A DNA stretch of 64,000 bases from Papilionanthe hookeriana x Papilionanthe teres (Eukaryota; Streptophyta; Magnoliopsida; Asparagales; Orchidaceae): assembly GCA_022702705.1 (NCBI GenBank), contig CM040421.1, positions 59,746,621 through 59,810,620 of the forward strand, given 5' to 3'. Below, in pieces: positions 1 through 9,678 of this stretch (position 1 is the first letter of the stretch; every line of letters begins with the position of its first letter). The position numbers and the translations under genes were made by a program. Below the pieces are notes generated by a model, which searched no databases, was not told where the DNA came from, and worked only from the letters and a program-made list of their open reading frames with translations.

Positions 1-553
1 TGTTCCAAATTTGATCCATTCCCTATTGAAATTCCAAAATTCACCCCCTTGAAAACTTAAACTTTGAAATTCTTGAGAGCAGAATTATTGATTATTATCG
101 AGAGTTTTCTTAGGTGATTCCCGTCACTTAAGATGTAATTAACTATATGGGCTTGCCCTTATAGGGAACTTTAAGAACCCAGGTAATATAAACCCTGTTT
201 AATAGTTTCATATTAAGCAGGGGAATTTGTCGGCTTATAAAATTGGTTCGCAGACCAAACGGATGTCACAAATCCTCTAGTTTATTTAACCGAGCCCCAC
301 CATCAAGCGGTGTGTCCATCCTTAGGAATAGATACACGGTTTGTGGTGTGGTGCTCGTTTATGTAAACTATTCGAGATGTGAGATCGGTTTGATTTCATA
401 TCTTAAAAATCTTCAAATTTAAAATTATTTTCAAAATCAAATACTACTTTCTAAATTATATATATATTTAAATTAAATTTAAAATACGCCGACATATTTC
501 TGTAGGCGATCCCCTTTTCAAAATAAAGCACATAACCTAAAAAAATGCCGACA
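1..553 (+). repeat. 3' end of the 5' LTR of element 1 (U5 end)
   Basis: This stretch aligns base by base with 25052-25606, which precedes the PBS of element 2, and with 45177-45712 at the end of its 3' LTR. It probably ends in CCGACA, six bases before the PBS. It is AT-rich and no ORF in it is supported. The upstream part of this LTR lies outside the window. Confidence 0.8.
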
Positions 554-559
554 TATTTC

Positions 560-577
560 TGGCGACTCCGCTGGGGA
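560..577 (+). other. Primer-binding site (tRNA-Arg type), element 1
   Basis: The 18 bases starting TGGCGACTCCG complement the 3' end of a tRNA whose acceptor arm ends in CGGAGTCGCCA, as in plant tRNA-Arg. Priming from tRNA-Arg is typical of Tat/Ogre elements. The site lies a few bases after the LTR end and about 490 bases before the gag ATG. The matching site in element 2 is at 25612. Confidence 0.8.
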
Positions 578-1067
578 CAAGTTCCTCTCTCCATTTTAAT
601 CAAATAATTCTGCTCTTCAAAAATCGGTAGTGTATCCATGTCCCTAAAAGATCAAACTACCCTTCTTTCCGTTGGAATACTGTGTTCATTTCTACCTTGA
701 ACAAGTATAACCAACATTCCCTCGGATTTAGGAGCCACTGTTTAGACACCCCTAAACAGAGAGGTTCCGAGATCCTTTTACCTCATTTCTGAGGTGGGTT
801 GACCCCCAATAGGTGTTAGTTTAGGAGTGATCCTTCGGGTCGAGAAGTCTTGCTTAAGACTCTCTTTTCCTTTCCAACTCCGATTCGATTCTTTACCTTC
901 TCTACACCTTTGAACACTCCGTTCTAAATAAACAAACCCTTTAATAAGTGATTCCTTTTTATAAATACATGAACATGAATGAGTTCGGACTCTTTTCAAT
1001 TCCTTTCTTTTCGTCCTAAAGAAAAGAAGCATAGCTTCGGACCGACAAACCGAATCTACCCCGCGAA
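578..1067 (+). other. Untranslated leader between PBS and gag, element 1
   Basis: About 490 bases separate the PBS from the gag ATG. Short ORFs here are not conserved in frame between elements 1 and 2. A pyrimidine-rich stretch (about 992-1018) precedes gag but does not end in a clear CAG or TAG acceptor. This region probably carries packaging signals, which I cannot identify by eye. Confidence 0.5.
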
Positions 1068-3720
1068 ATGGAAGCCCCGAAACCGATTTTCTCCTTCACC
1101 AATGGACCGGACCTCGCTGTCTATAAGGATGAGTTGCCCGACAATGGAATCATCCGATTTGGACAAGGATTTGAAAACACGAACGTCAAGGTCACCAACG
1201 TCTCCCTCTTTGCACTGATGAACAAGGTACCTGAAGCTGAAGAGCCGCTGCTTGAATTCAACCTTAGGTCAACCCAAGAATTCCCTCCTCCGCAAAGGAT
1301 CCCGACTAAGAGGAGTACCGATGTCCACAGGAGGACCGTTCTTTCTACCCCCACCGGTCTAGTTGTTTCGCACCTCGCCCCGACTTTTGCCAAATCAAAG
1401 GGGAAAGAAATCCAAGATTATGATGGACCTGTTACCGTGGAGGGTACGGATCTTCCCGTAAGACCTTCCGTTTTCGAGATCGGGTCCAGCTTCAAGAATT
1501 CCGTCATTAACAAAGACCCGCAGAAGAAACGAAATGAAGGATCGCTAAAGAAGCCGTGGCCGCTGAAATTGCTTTCCTAGAAGAAATTCCAGAATCGCTG
1601 AATATACACCACTCGCTCGAATACATACCACTCTTGGGAGGGAGCAGGTTTCATCCCCTCTCCGCCGCAGAAGATGAAGAAAACATTCGCAAGATTGTCG
1701 CCAAATTACCACGTACTCGCATATTACAACGATAGCCGCAAGAAAAGAACTAGAACTACGCCGTTTGCTCGACCGCAAACTTTGGTAGAAAAGTTAGCAA
1801 AGAAGGAAAACCGCCCGTATCGAAATTCTACGGAGGATAGGGCGGGTGCCGCCAAATCCCGTCTTGGGCCCCGAGCAGAACCCGCCATCATGACGGAAAA
1901 GCCAAGTAAAAGAATGAAGGCTAGTCCGCCCGTTGTCGTCTCGGATTACAGATTAGGGAGGATACCACCTTCCAAGCATTTGGCCGACGCACCATCCGGT
2001 CCTAGACCTTCGCCGCCGGAAGGATGGTATGGCGTCCCACTACCTGGGCGACTGAGATCGAAACAAGCAGCTCCGAGAAAGAAAGTCTTGCCAGGAGACT
2101 TGAATCTGAAGAAAGCGCTACCGCGATGAAGGGGACTCGTGAGAAAGGGACCCGGCAGCTATCACACGACAACAACAAAGACACACAGAAAGCCCCGCTA
2201 GAAGATGCCATGGAGAAGTTGAGAACCGATATCCGACGCTTGGCAAAGGAAAGAGAAGAAAAGTTCGGAGACGAGATTGATTCATCGGAATTTATGGACG
2301 ACGAATACGCGTAAATCAACATGGTTGAGACACGAGCTTCATCGCCTTCGCAAGGTGCTCCCGCAGCCGCAGAAGAGAGGAGCCGGAACTGATGAGAAGA
2401 CAGCTTCAAGAGAAAGACGACACGATCGCTCAAATGGCGAAAAGGATGGAAGAGATGGCCGTAGCTCTGGCCACTCTCCAGAGTCAAGTACAACCACAAA
2501 GGGAAACACCCCCAGAGGTCATTCACATTGTAGACGGAGGAAAGGAGATTACGTCCGTCAATGGGGATGATCAGCTGAAAAAGGATACAACACAAAGTAT
2601 GATTCCTGAAAAGGATATCAAGAACTTGGTAGAACAGCAGGTGCGAGAAGCCTTAGCACAATCAAAGAGCGGGACATCCATTCGGACGGGTAGACCTTAC
2701 CCCGAAGAATTCGACGCTGTCCAATACCCGAAAGGCTTCGTACCACCTCTCGTTTAAGACCTTCGATGGAACCGGGAACCCTCGACAAGCATGTAGCACA
2801 CTTTCGTGCCGCTTGTTGCAATGCCGGCGGAGCGATGCATTACTCTTCCGACGAGCTCGTCGCGCAGTCCGTCGGGAATCGCCTTCGACCGGTATGCGAA
2901 TTACCAAATGGTTCGGTTAAGACATTCTCGCAGCTAGAGAACCTCTTCATCAAGCGATTCGCCGGAGCTCGACACCACATCACTATAGGTGATTTAGTGG
3001 TAGAGAAGCGAAGCCGAATGAAACTTTGGTGGATTACATACTCCGATGGAGGAACTTAAGCATGAAGTGTGAACCACAACTCGCAAGAACAAGCATGCGA
3101 TCGGCATTTTGCTAAAAAGCATCCATGGCCCGATAAGCACTTCTCCTCAAGGGATTTACTATTAAGACTTTCGAGAAGTTGTTAAGCAAGGCCGGAAGCT
3201 TGCAAGAAGAGGCGAAGCAATTAAGTTTCACCGACAAGATCGGACAAACAAAAGCCCGTAAAGACTTTTGAAAAGAAATCCGGGATCGTCGCAGCGAGTT
3301 GACAAAGGCAAGCAACCGATGCAAATACCACCGTAACGGCCGCAACAAACCACAACATGAATTACCAGCAACCCCGGCCCAACTATCAGTCATCTCCGCA
3401 ATATGAACAACCGCCTCGTCCGCAACGTACATTAAGGGAGCTTTTGAGCGAGAATATCCGTTCAAGAATGAAGCAATGGCAAAAATGTTCCGTAGCTCGA
3501 TGAAGACTCCGGATTTCCACTGCCAGAGCCTAAAAGACCGGAGGAAGTCAACAAGAAGGGTGATCCCAACTTTTGCCCTTACCACCAGAATGCTTGGACA
3601 CAAAATAGAAGATTGCATTACCTTCAAAAGTTGGCTCAATGACAACCTCCGTGAAAGGGAATATAACGATCCCGAAGGAGTACATGAAGGAACCCCGTAA
3701 AGGAGGTTCCGTCAATGTTA
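1068..3720 (+). CDS. gag: Gag polyprotein, element 1 (frame-broken)
   Basis: Structural capsid/nucleocapsid precursor that packages the genomic RNA in cytoplasmic particles. The start is the ATG at 1068 (MEAPKPIF...), which is conserved at 26137 in element 2. An N-terminal part of about 170 residues stays open to 1580. A basic and acidic coiled-coil-rich middle follows (about 2024-2560, for example a segment rich in K, E and R). The retrotransposon-gag core lies at about 2690-3240, with readable motifs YPKGFVPP, KTFSQLENLFIKRFAG and TLLKGFTIKTFEKLL. A knuckle of pattern C-x2-H-x4-H-x4-C lies at about 3574-3616. The frame is broken several times, including a TAA at 2312 shared with element 2 but absent from element 3. 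Confidence 0.85.
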
Positions 3721-4027
3721 TCTCGACCGATCCCATCATTCCGATAGATCCCTATGCGACCGACGATGGATGGACTACCGCTTGGACGAGGTCTTCGAAA
3801 AGATTTTAGACAAAGATCCAAACCGCTTCGGTGCGAGCTTCAATTCGTAGTTTGAAACCCGTTAAGCCGGTACTATCACTCGCGATAGAAGAACCACCTC
3901 AACAGAGACGATCGAAGAGAAGAAGAAAATCGACGAAGAAGAGAGGACCGAGGCACCTAAGGCTAGACCAGGGGCCGCTTATCCTAGGATAGTTGTTTCC
4001 GATTCTGGGGAGAAATCCCTCGAACCC

Positions 4028-4654
4028 TTGACTCTGTATGATTATCTACTCACTTCGGTGGGATCATATAATGATAAGGGTGATGGCGTTGGCTACGTTT
4101 TGACTGTTTCTAACGATTACGTAACTAACGATAATCCGGACGTCGATTCCGATACAAATAACAATTCTCAAATCATACACGATCTCGACGATCACAATAA
4201 CGAAGAAGACATCCATCAAGGAGGCTACGAGAGTTCAACAAGCAACGAATCTATCTGTGAGTTTCGAGGAGCTCCAGTCGCGATAGAGTTAGAGCCTTCA
4301 GACTCTGAAGCTAATCCGGAAGAATCTGTCATTCCGATTCAAGAAAAGACACCGGCAAGCTCAACAATAGATTCAGAAGAAATTACAGAAGTCAGCTTAA
4401 GGAGTGGAAAAGTTCTACCTCCGAGAATGGGTCCAAAAGACAAAGGAAGCGGTGGTTGTTCAGGAAGAACCAACCCCGGCAAAGAAATACCCATTCGAGA
4501 AGAAGCAGAGACACATGAAAACAAAGTGGACTACAACGTGCTAGCCCATCTTAGGAAACTACCAGCCAAACTGAGCATCTACGACGCTCTCATCTTATCA
4601 AAGGAGATGAGAGAAGCTCGATCAAGGCCTTACTTGATCCGGAAATTCGCTTAG
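4028..4654 (+). CDS. Acidic linker between gag and protease, element 1
   Basis: This is a 208-codon open stretch in the gag-pol coding direction, rich in D, E, N and S, and ending in a stretch with the motif LRSGKVLPP just before the protease. Related Ty3 elements of this branch have a similar LRSGK motif upstream of the protease. It is probably a disordered spacer of the polyprotein with no catalytic role. The same stretch is found at 29117-29670 in element 2 and at 61396-61857 (minus) in element 3. Confidence 0.6.
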   Translation: MTLYDYLLTSVGSYNDKGDGVGYVLTVSNDYVTNDNPDVDSDTNNNSQIIHDLDDHNNEEDIHQGGYESSTSNESICEFRGAPVAIELEPSDSEANPEESVIPIQEKTPASSTIDSEEITEVSLRSGKVLPPRMGPKDKGSGGCSGRTNPGKEIPIREEAETHENKVDYNVLAHLRKLPAKLSIYDALILSKEMREARSRPYLIRKFA

Positions 4655-4736
4655 CTCAAATGGCCGGAGAGTCCTTAGATGAGGTTTGCTCGTTAAAGGA
4701 ACAGACGAGGTGTTACCTTCACGGACGACGACCTAC

Positions 4737-5250
4737 TACTTGGAACAACGAGATCACAACCGACCGTTGTACATTTCGATTACAATCGGAAGATTTACAC
4801 TCTCCGCAGTATTGGTGGATCCAGGAGCATCAATCAATATAATGAATCTTCGAACGCTAAGCATACTTGGAAATTGATGCTCGCGAGCTCGAGGCGGACA
4901 AAATGTTATTAAGAGGATTCAACCGTAAAGGAGAAAGAGCCCTCGGCTCAATAACGCTGCTAATGAAGACCGGTGACTTAGCAAAGACAACCGCGAAATT
5001 TCACATAATTGATTCAGAAACGTCATTCAACGCTCTACTGGGCCGACCATGGATACATGAAAACAGGATGGTACCATCATCTCTACATCAGTGCATCAAG
5101 TACTACGATGGAGGGGAACAGAGTGCATCAAAGGTGACTTACAACCGTTCTCCGTACATGAAATTGGAATCCACGAGGATGCGACTTATTATGCACCACC
5201 GAAGAAAACGATCTTCTCCAGAGATACTATAACAAATGAAGCAAAGAAAG
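4737..5250 (+). CDS. pro: Retropepsin-like aspartic protease, element 1
   Basis: Cleaves the Gag-Pol polyprotein. The core begins with RPLYISITIG, followed by the active-site loop VLVDPGASINIM (Asp near 4818). The C-terminal part has the strand motif FNALLGRPWIHE (about 5028-5062), then VPSSLHQCIKY, both characteristic of protease in Tat/Ogre-like elements. The loop reads D-P-G-A rather than the usual D-T/S-G in all three elements, so it is a family trait rather than damage. One frame break falls near 4860-4870, between the catalytic loop and the rest of the domain. Confidence 0.85.
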
Positions 5251-6180
5251 TTCGGGACAAAGAAGAACCTGAAATTCTAGTCCAACAGTCACTCACCACT
5301 CCCTTACGGCGAGATGGTGAAGGTTTCTCCACGACTCGCATCCGAGGTCGAGGCCGGGGACGAGGTCGTGGTAGAGACATTAGGACAATTGGACGAGAGG
5401 AAACCAACCATCAATGTCGATCGGGAAGATAGTTCCGAAGAAGAAAAAGAAATCAAACAAGAAGCAAGCGACAATAAGTCGAAGAAGCCGCAATTCAAAA
5501 TCCCTCTCGAAGATGAAAGAAACGAAGAATATAAATCGATGTACGAGAAGATTAACCACTATGTACATACTATGACCCTGACCCCGATCCATTCTAATAA
5601 GATCGAGGGTATGGAGGTCAAAGAGGTACGTAGCGGTGGTGCAAAACCAATCAAATTCTACCGTGGTGCTTCTTCCTCCAAAACTGAAAATAATGTACAA
5701 TTTGAAGATGCTACTTCATCAGAATTAATGGAATTGCCTTTTGAGTGGTACTCTCCCCGTGTTCAAAATTTAATTCAGCGTGGTTTCTTACCTCGACAAG
5801 TGGACAAAAGGTCAATCACAACGTTTTGAAAATTTATGGAATAACTCCGGCCGTCCACCCAACTCAAAGCATGGTCTCGGATTCGGCACAGTAGGATCAG
5901 TTGATGATACTGAATTTTGCTTGGCTGTCACCTGCGAATCTAATGAAAACTGCATGGAAACTACGGACGAACTCGAAGATTTACAAATTGGAGACGCTCC
6001 ACCAGAATTCGAAGAAGAAATCAAATCTACAATAGATGAGTTAATAGAAGTTAACTTAGGTACTAGCGAAGAGCCTAGACCTACCTTTGTTAGCTCTTTA
6101 CTCAATAAAGAAGACTCCAAAGAAATAATCAAGTTATTAATGGAATTCAAAGACTCGTTTTGCTTGGAGCTACGATGAGA
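5251..6180 (+). CDS. Protease-RT spacer of pol, element 1
   Basis: This coding spacer links protease to RT. Two frames overlap at about 5280-5430: one reads a run of R-G dipeptides (RIRGRGRGRGRGR) and ends in a stop, the other starts MVKVSP and continues as an acidic chain into the RT. The acidic chain contains DSSEEEKEIKQE and later SRGFLPRQ- and GFGTVGSVDDTEF-like segments conserved in elements 2 and 3. An extra G near 5803 relative to element 2 breaks the frame. No enzymatic domain is recognisable. Confidence 0.6.
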
Positions 6181-7015
6181 TGCTGTGTTTAGCTCCGGAG
6201 GTCGCAGTCCATAAACTAGAGTGGACCCTACTTCGTTCCGAGTCGGACAAGGTCCCGAAGAATGCGTCTAGAAATCGAACAACAAGTCATAGCCGAAGTT
6301 AAAAAGTTAATAGACGCTAAATTTGTCCGTGAAGAACAATACCCGACTTGGTTAGCCAACGTGGTACCAGTCGAGAAGAAGAATGGTCGATCGAATTTGT
6401 GTGGATTTCGCAGATTTAAACAAGGCATGTCCAAAAGACGAATTCCCTCTACCGATCCTGCAATTAATGATCGACATCGCTTCAACACATGAAATATTCT
6501 CGTTCATGGATGGATCTTCGTGATACAACCAAATAAAAATGGCTCCGAAGATGAAAAACTTACAACGATTCGAACGCCGATCGGAGTATACTTGCTACAC
6601 AGTTGATGCCATTCGGATCGAAGAACGCAGGAGCAACCTACCAAAGAGCAATGACAAGAATTTTTGATGATCTCATCCACAATCAAGTCGAATGCTACGT
6701 GGACGATGTGGTCATCAAAAGCAAAGTAAAGGACAACCACTTGTATGATTCGAGAATTGTTTTCGAACGATTAAGACAATTTAACCTTAAGATGAATCCC
6801 TTAAAATGCGCCTTCGGCGTCACCTCCGGGAAATTCTTAGGATTCGTTGTCCGACATCGTGGAATTGAAATCGATCCGGAAAAGATAAAAGCTATCTTAG
6901 AAATGCCGCCTCCCAAAACCTTAAAACAACTACGATCTTTTCAAGGAAGTCGGCATATCTTCGACGCTTTATCTCAAACTCCGTCAGTAGGTGTCGACCT
7001 TTCTCGGCACTAGTT
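6181..7015 (+). CDS. RT: Reverse transcriptase, element 1
   Basis: RNA-dependent DNA polymerase that makes the cDNA copy. Readable blocks in order are WLANVVPVEKKNG (fingers, about 6350), the catalytic block FSFMDGSS (about 6500), MPFGSKNAGATYQRAM (about 6606) and the catalytic YVDD box at 6696-6707. These are followed by HLYDSRIVFERLRQ and LKCAFGVTSGKFLGFVV (about 6808-6850), then the thumb motif LEMPPPKTLKQLRSF. The order and spacing match Ty3/gypsy RT. Frame breaks fall before and inside the first catalytic block. The YVDD half stays open from 6603 to 7013. Confidence 0.92.
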
Positions 7016-7500
7016 AAAAAGGACGCCAAATTTATTTGGGAAGAGAAATGCCGTAGGGCCTTCGAAGACATTAAACAATATTTAATGACACCTCCTCGTC
7101 TTAGCAGCCCTGGCCTCGTGTAGACCGCGATACTTTACACCGCGGCTTTAGACGACTCTCTCGGAGCCCCGTTAGCCTAGTGTCAATGATGAGGGTAAAG
7201 AAAATGCTCTTTACTACTTAAGCCGTCGTTCATCGCCGACGGAAATAAGGTATCCCGCAATCGAAAAGCATTGTTCGTCCCGATCTTCGCCGCTCAAAAG
7301 CTCGAGCATTACATGCTTTCTCATAAGGTCAACTCCGATCTCGAAGTTTAATCCATTGCAATACTTCGATGACTCGTCCGACGCTTTCCGGCAGACTTGC
7401 CGGATGGTCAATGATATTATTGCAATTTGATATAACTTTCGTGCCTCTTCGTGCCGTAAAGGGACAAGTCTTAGCGGACTTCCTTGCAAAGCACACCCTT
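7016..7500 (+). CDS. RT-linked RNase H, element 1
   Basis: This domain degrades the RNA strand of the RNA/DNA hybrid. It follows the RT thumb directly, as in all Ty3/gypsy elements. Readable pieces include YYLSRR, YPAIEKH, FAAQKLEHYML and the late motif KGQVLADF (about 7459-7480). The sequence is interrupted by several single-base shifts, so no single frame covers it. The copy in element 3 (58380-58870) reads better. Confidence 0.75.
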
Positions 7501-7569
7501 TGCCGGCAGAATCTCCTCTCAATGACGACTTGCCAGATGAACAAATAATGAATCTAGAAGACCTTGATG

Positions 7570-8010
7570 ATCGACGTTGGGAATTATATTTCGACGGAGC
7601 ATCTTCAGCGCACAAAGACGAAGAATCGCAAGTGATAGTGCCCGGTAAGGCGAGAATCGGGCTAATCTTTATAACACCGGAGCGGGGATGTTAAGATACT
7701 CCTACCACTGGACGAGCCGTGTACAAACAACGAGCGTAATACGAAGCCCTCATAATGGGACCGGAATTAACTATTCAAATGGGGATAACAGTACATCAAC
7801 ATCTACGGGGATTCACAGCTAATCATTCAACGGATCGCTGGACAAGTACTGAATTTTAAAGCCAAGACTCGAACAATACTTCCGAAGATGCCATACAAAT
7901 TGTTGGAACAGTATTCCAAATGTGACAATCTACAAAATTCCCGTAAAAGAAAATGCTTTAGCAGGATGCTTTAGCCTGTCTCGCAAAAGAATTTGCCTGC
8001 TTGCAAGATG
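7570..8010 (+). CDS. Second, archaeal-type RNase H (aRNH), element 1
   Basis: An additional RNase H lies between the RT-linked RNase H and integrase. Its motifs are WELYFDGASS (first catalytic Asp, about 7578), an N-N-x-A-E-x-E-A-L block (Glu, about 7728), a YGDSQLII-like block (second Asp, about 7803) and an A-D-A-L-A-like end (about 7960). Acquisition of a second RNase H is an established trait of the Tat branch. Here the last two blocks are frame-broken. The element 2 copy shows NNKAENEALI more cleanly. Confidence 0.82.
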
Positions 8011-8219
8011 AATCGATGGAAGTGCCGGCTCACTGACGCCGTGTCCTATCACGACTCGACATCGACATGATACGCAAATCGAAAAGGAAAAAGAATCGAC
8101 TGCAACAAGAATGTAAAACACGGAAGATTGGCGACAACCATTAATAAATTACTCGCAAACAGGAAAACTACCGGACGATAGGTCGCTAGCCCATCGTATC
8201 AAGAAAAGAACTCCGTCCT

Positions 8220-9429
8220 ACGCATTAATAAACAATACATTATACGAAGGTCTTTTGATCAAATGTGGCTAAGGTGCCTAAGCGGGTCCGAAGCCCGTGA
8301 AATTGTTAAGGAAGTGCATTCGGGACTCGTGGCGCTCACCAGCCGGGTCCGAAGATGAAAATGAAAATTAAAAGACTAGGGTACTACCGGCCCTCGATGA
8401 TGACCGACCGCATGGAAATCGCCAAGAGCCGTCACCAATGCCAAGTGCACGGAGTGGTTCTACACCAACCTCCAAATGTGCTACATCCGACAATCGCATC
8501 GTGGCCATTTGAATGTTGGGGCACGGATATAGTGGGTCCAATAGAACCGCCGTCGTCAAAAGGACATCGCTTCATTCTTGCAGGCTACTGATTACTTTTC
8601 CAAGCGGGCAGAGGCGGCTCCACTAAGAGAAGTGAAAGCACATCACGTGCTACAATTTTTCAAGAACCAAGTTGTCTACCGTTTCGGGGTGCCGCGCAGA
8701 TCATCTCGTATAATGGGTCGCATTCGAAGCACACAAATCAACAATTTTGTCGAAGACACGGAATCGACCGGCGATATTCAACAATTTACTACCCAAGAGC
8801 AAACGGCCTAACTCGAGGCTTTTAATAAAACTCTCGTTCAAATTTTAAAGAAGACTTTAGACGACAATAAGAGAAATTGGCACGAGAAGTTGTTAGAAGC
8901 CTTATGGGCCTACCGGACAACCTTCGTAACTCCTACGCAAGCTACACCTTACGCTCCGGTGTATGGGTCCGAGGCAAGTGTTACCTTTAGAGGTTCGGCT
9001 CCCTTCACTCGTAATCGCAGCTTGCAAATAAAATCACAACAGAAGAGAACGCCAAATTACGACTCGAAGAATTAGAGAGCCCGGAAGGGAAAAGACTTGC
9101 AGCCGCAACAAAATTTAGAATTATACCAAGCTAAGATGATTCGAGCTCATGATAAACCGGTCCGCCCAAGAACCTTCAAAGTTGGTGATTTAGTTCTCGT
9201 TCTCAAAAGACCTATTCTCGCACACCGCAAGATAGGAGGAAAATTTGAACCCACTTGGGAAGGACCATTTGTGGTCGAGGCAGTATACTCGGGAGGTTCC
9301 TACCGACTAGTGAATTGCCAAGGAGAACGACATATGCTTCCGATCAATGGACGATACTTGAAAAAGTATTACGCTACCCGATGTTTCGAAGGAATGAACT
9401 TTCCATCCCTAGAAGCACGGGTGAAGTGA
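8220..9429 (+). CDS. int: Integrase, element 1
   Basis: Inserts the cDNA into host DNA. An N-terminal HHCC zinc-binding module is readable (EVHSG... followed by CQVHG, about 8310-8450). The DDE core has TDIVGP (first Asp, about 8524), a D-N-G-like block near 8710 and a block with the catalytic Glu near 8810, where the stop in ...QTA marks a frame break before the Glu. The C-terminal part (9097-9429) is intact and holds a chromatin-tethering-type GPF module (WEGPFVVEAVYSGGSYRL). Its stop at 9427 lies 250 bases before the AlkB ATG, so the AlkB ORF is not part of pol. Confidence 0.9.
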
Positions 9430-9649
9430 TTACTTATGACCGGGTCCGAACCCAAAAATAACAAAAATGTGCTAAAATAAATAAAATCTCGATAATAAAA
9501 TTTTCCCCGGTTTTCTTTTCCAAATCAAAATCTCTTACCCGATCTTATCCCACTTCATTCCCGTTAAGTTTGAAAATATAAAAATAATAATAAAACAAGA
9601 TGTCTTTAATAAACATTTTCTTGATGTTCTTGTTCTTAGTACAGCCCCC

Positions 9650-9674
9650 GATCCTTTTCCTTGTCTTTTCGCAG
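9650..9674 (+). promoter_or_regulatory. Candidate 3' splice site before the AlkB ORF, element 1
   Basis: A pyrimidine-rich run (CCTTTTCCTTGTCTTTTCGCAG) ends in CAG, followed by GG and the ATG of the AlkB ORF five bases later. The same arrangement occurs at 34688-34710 and, on the minus strand, at 56261-56283. Conservation of tract, CAG and ATG spacing suggests a spliced subgenomic mRNA. That splicing occurs is inference. Confidence 0.55.
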
Positions 9675-9678
9675 GGAA

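Noticed and set aside
5189..5407. RGG-type RNA-binding protein from the R-G dipeptide run
   Set aside because: The run is short, lies in a frame that ends at once, and is overlapped by the better conserved acidic pol frame. It is kept only as a frame-overlap observation.
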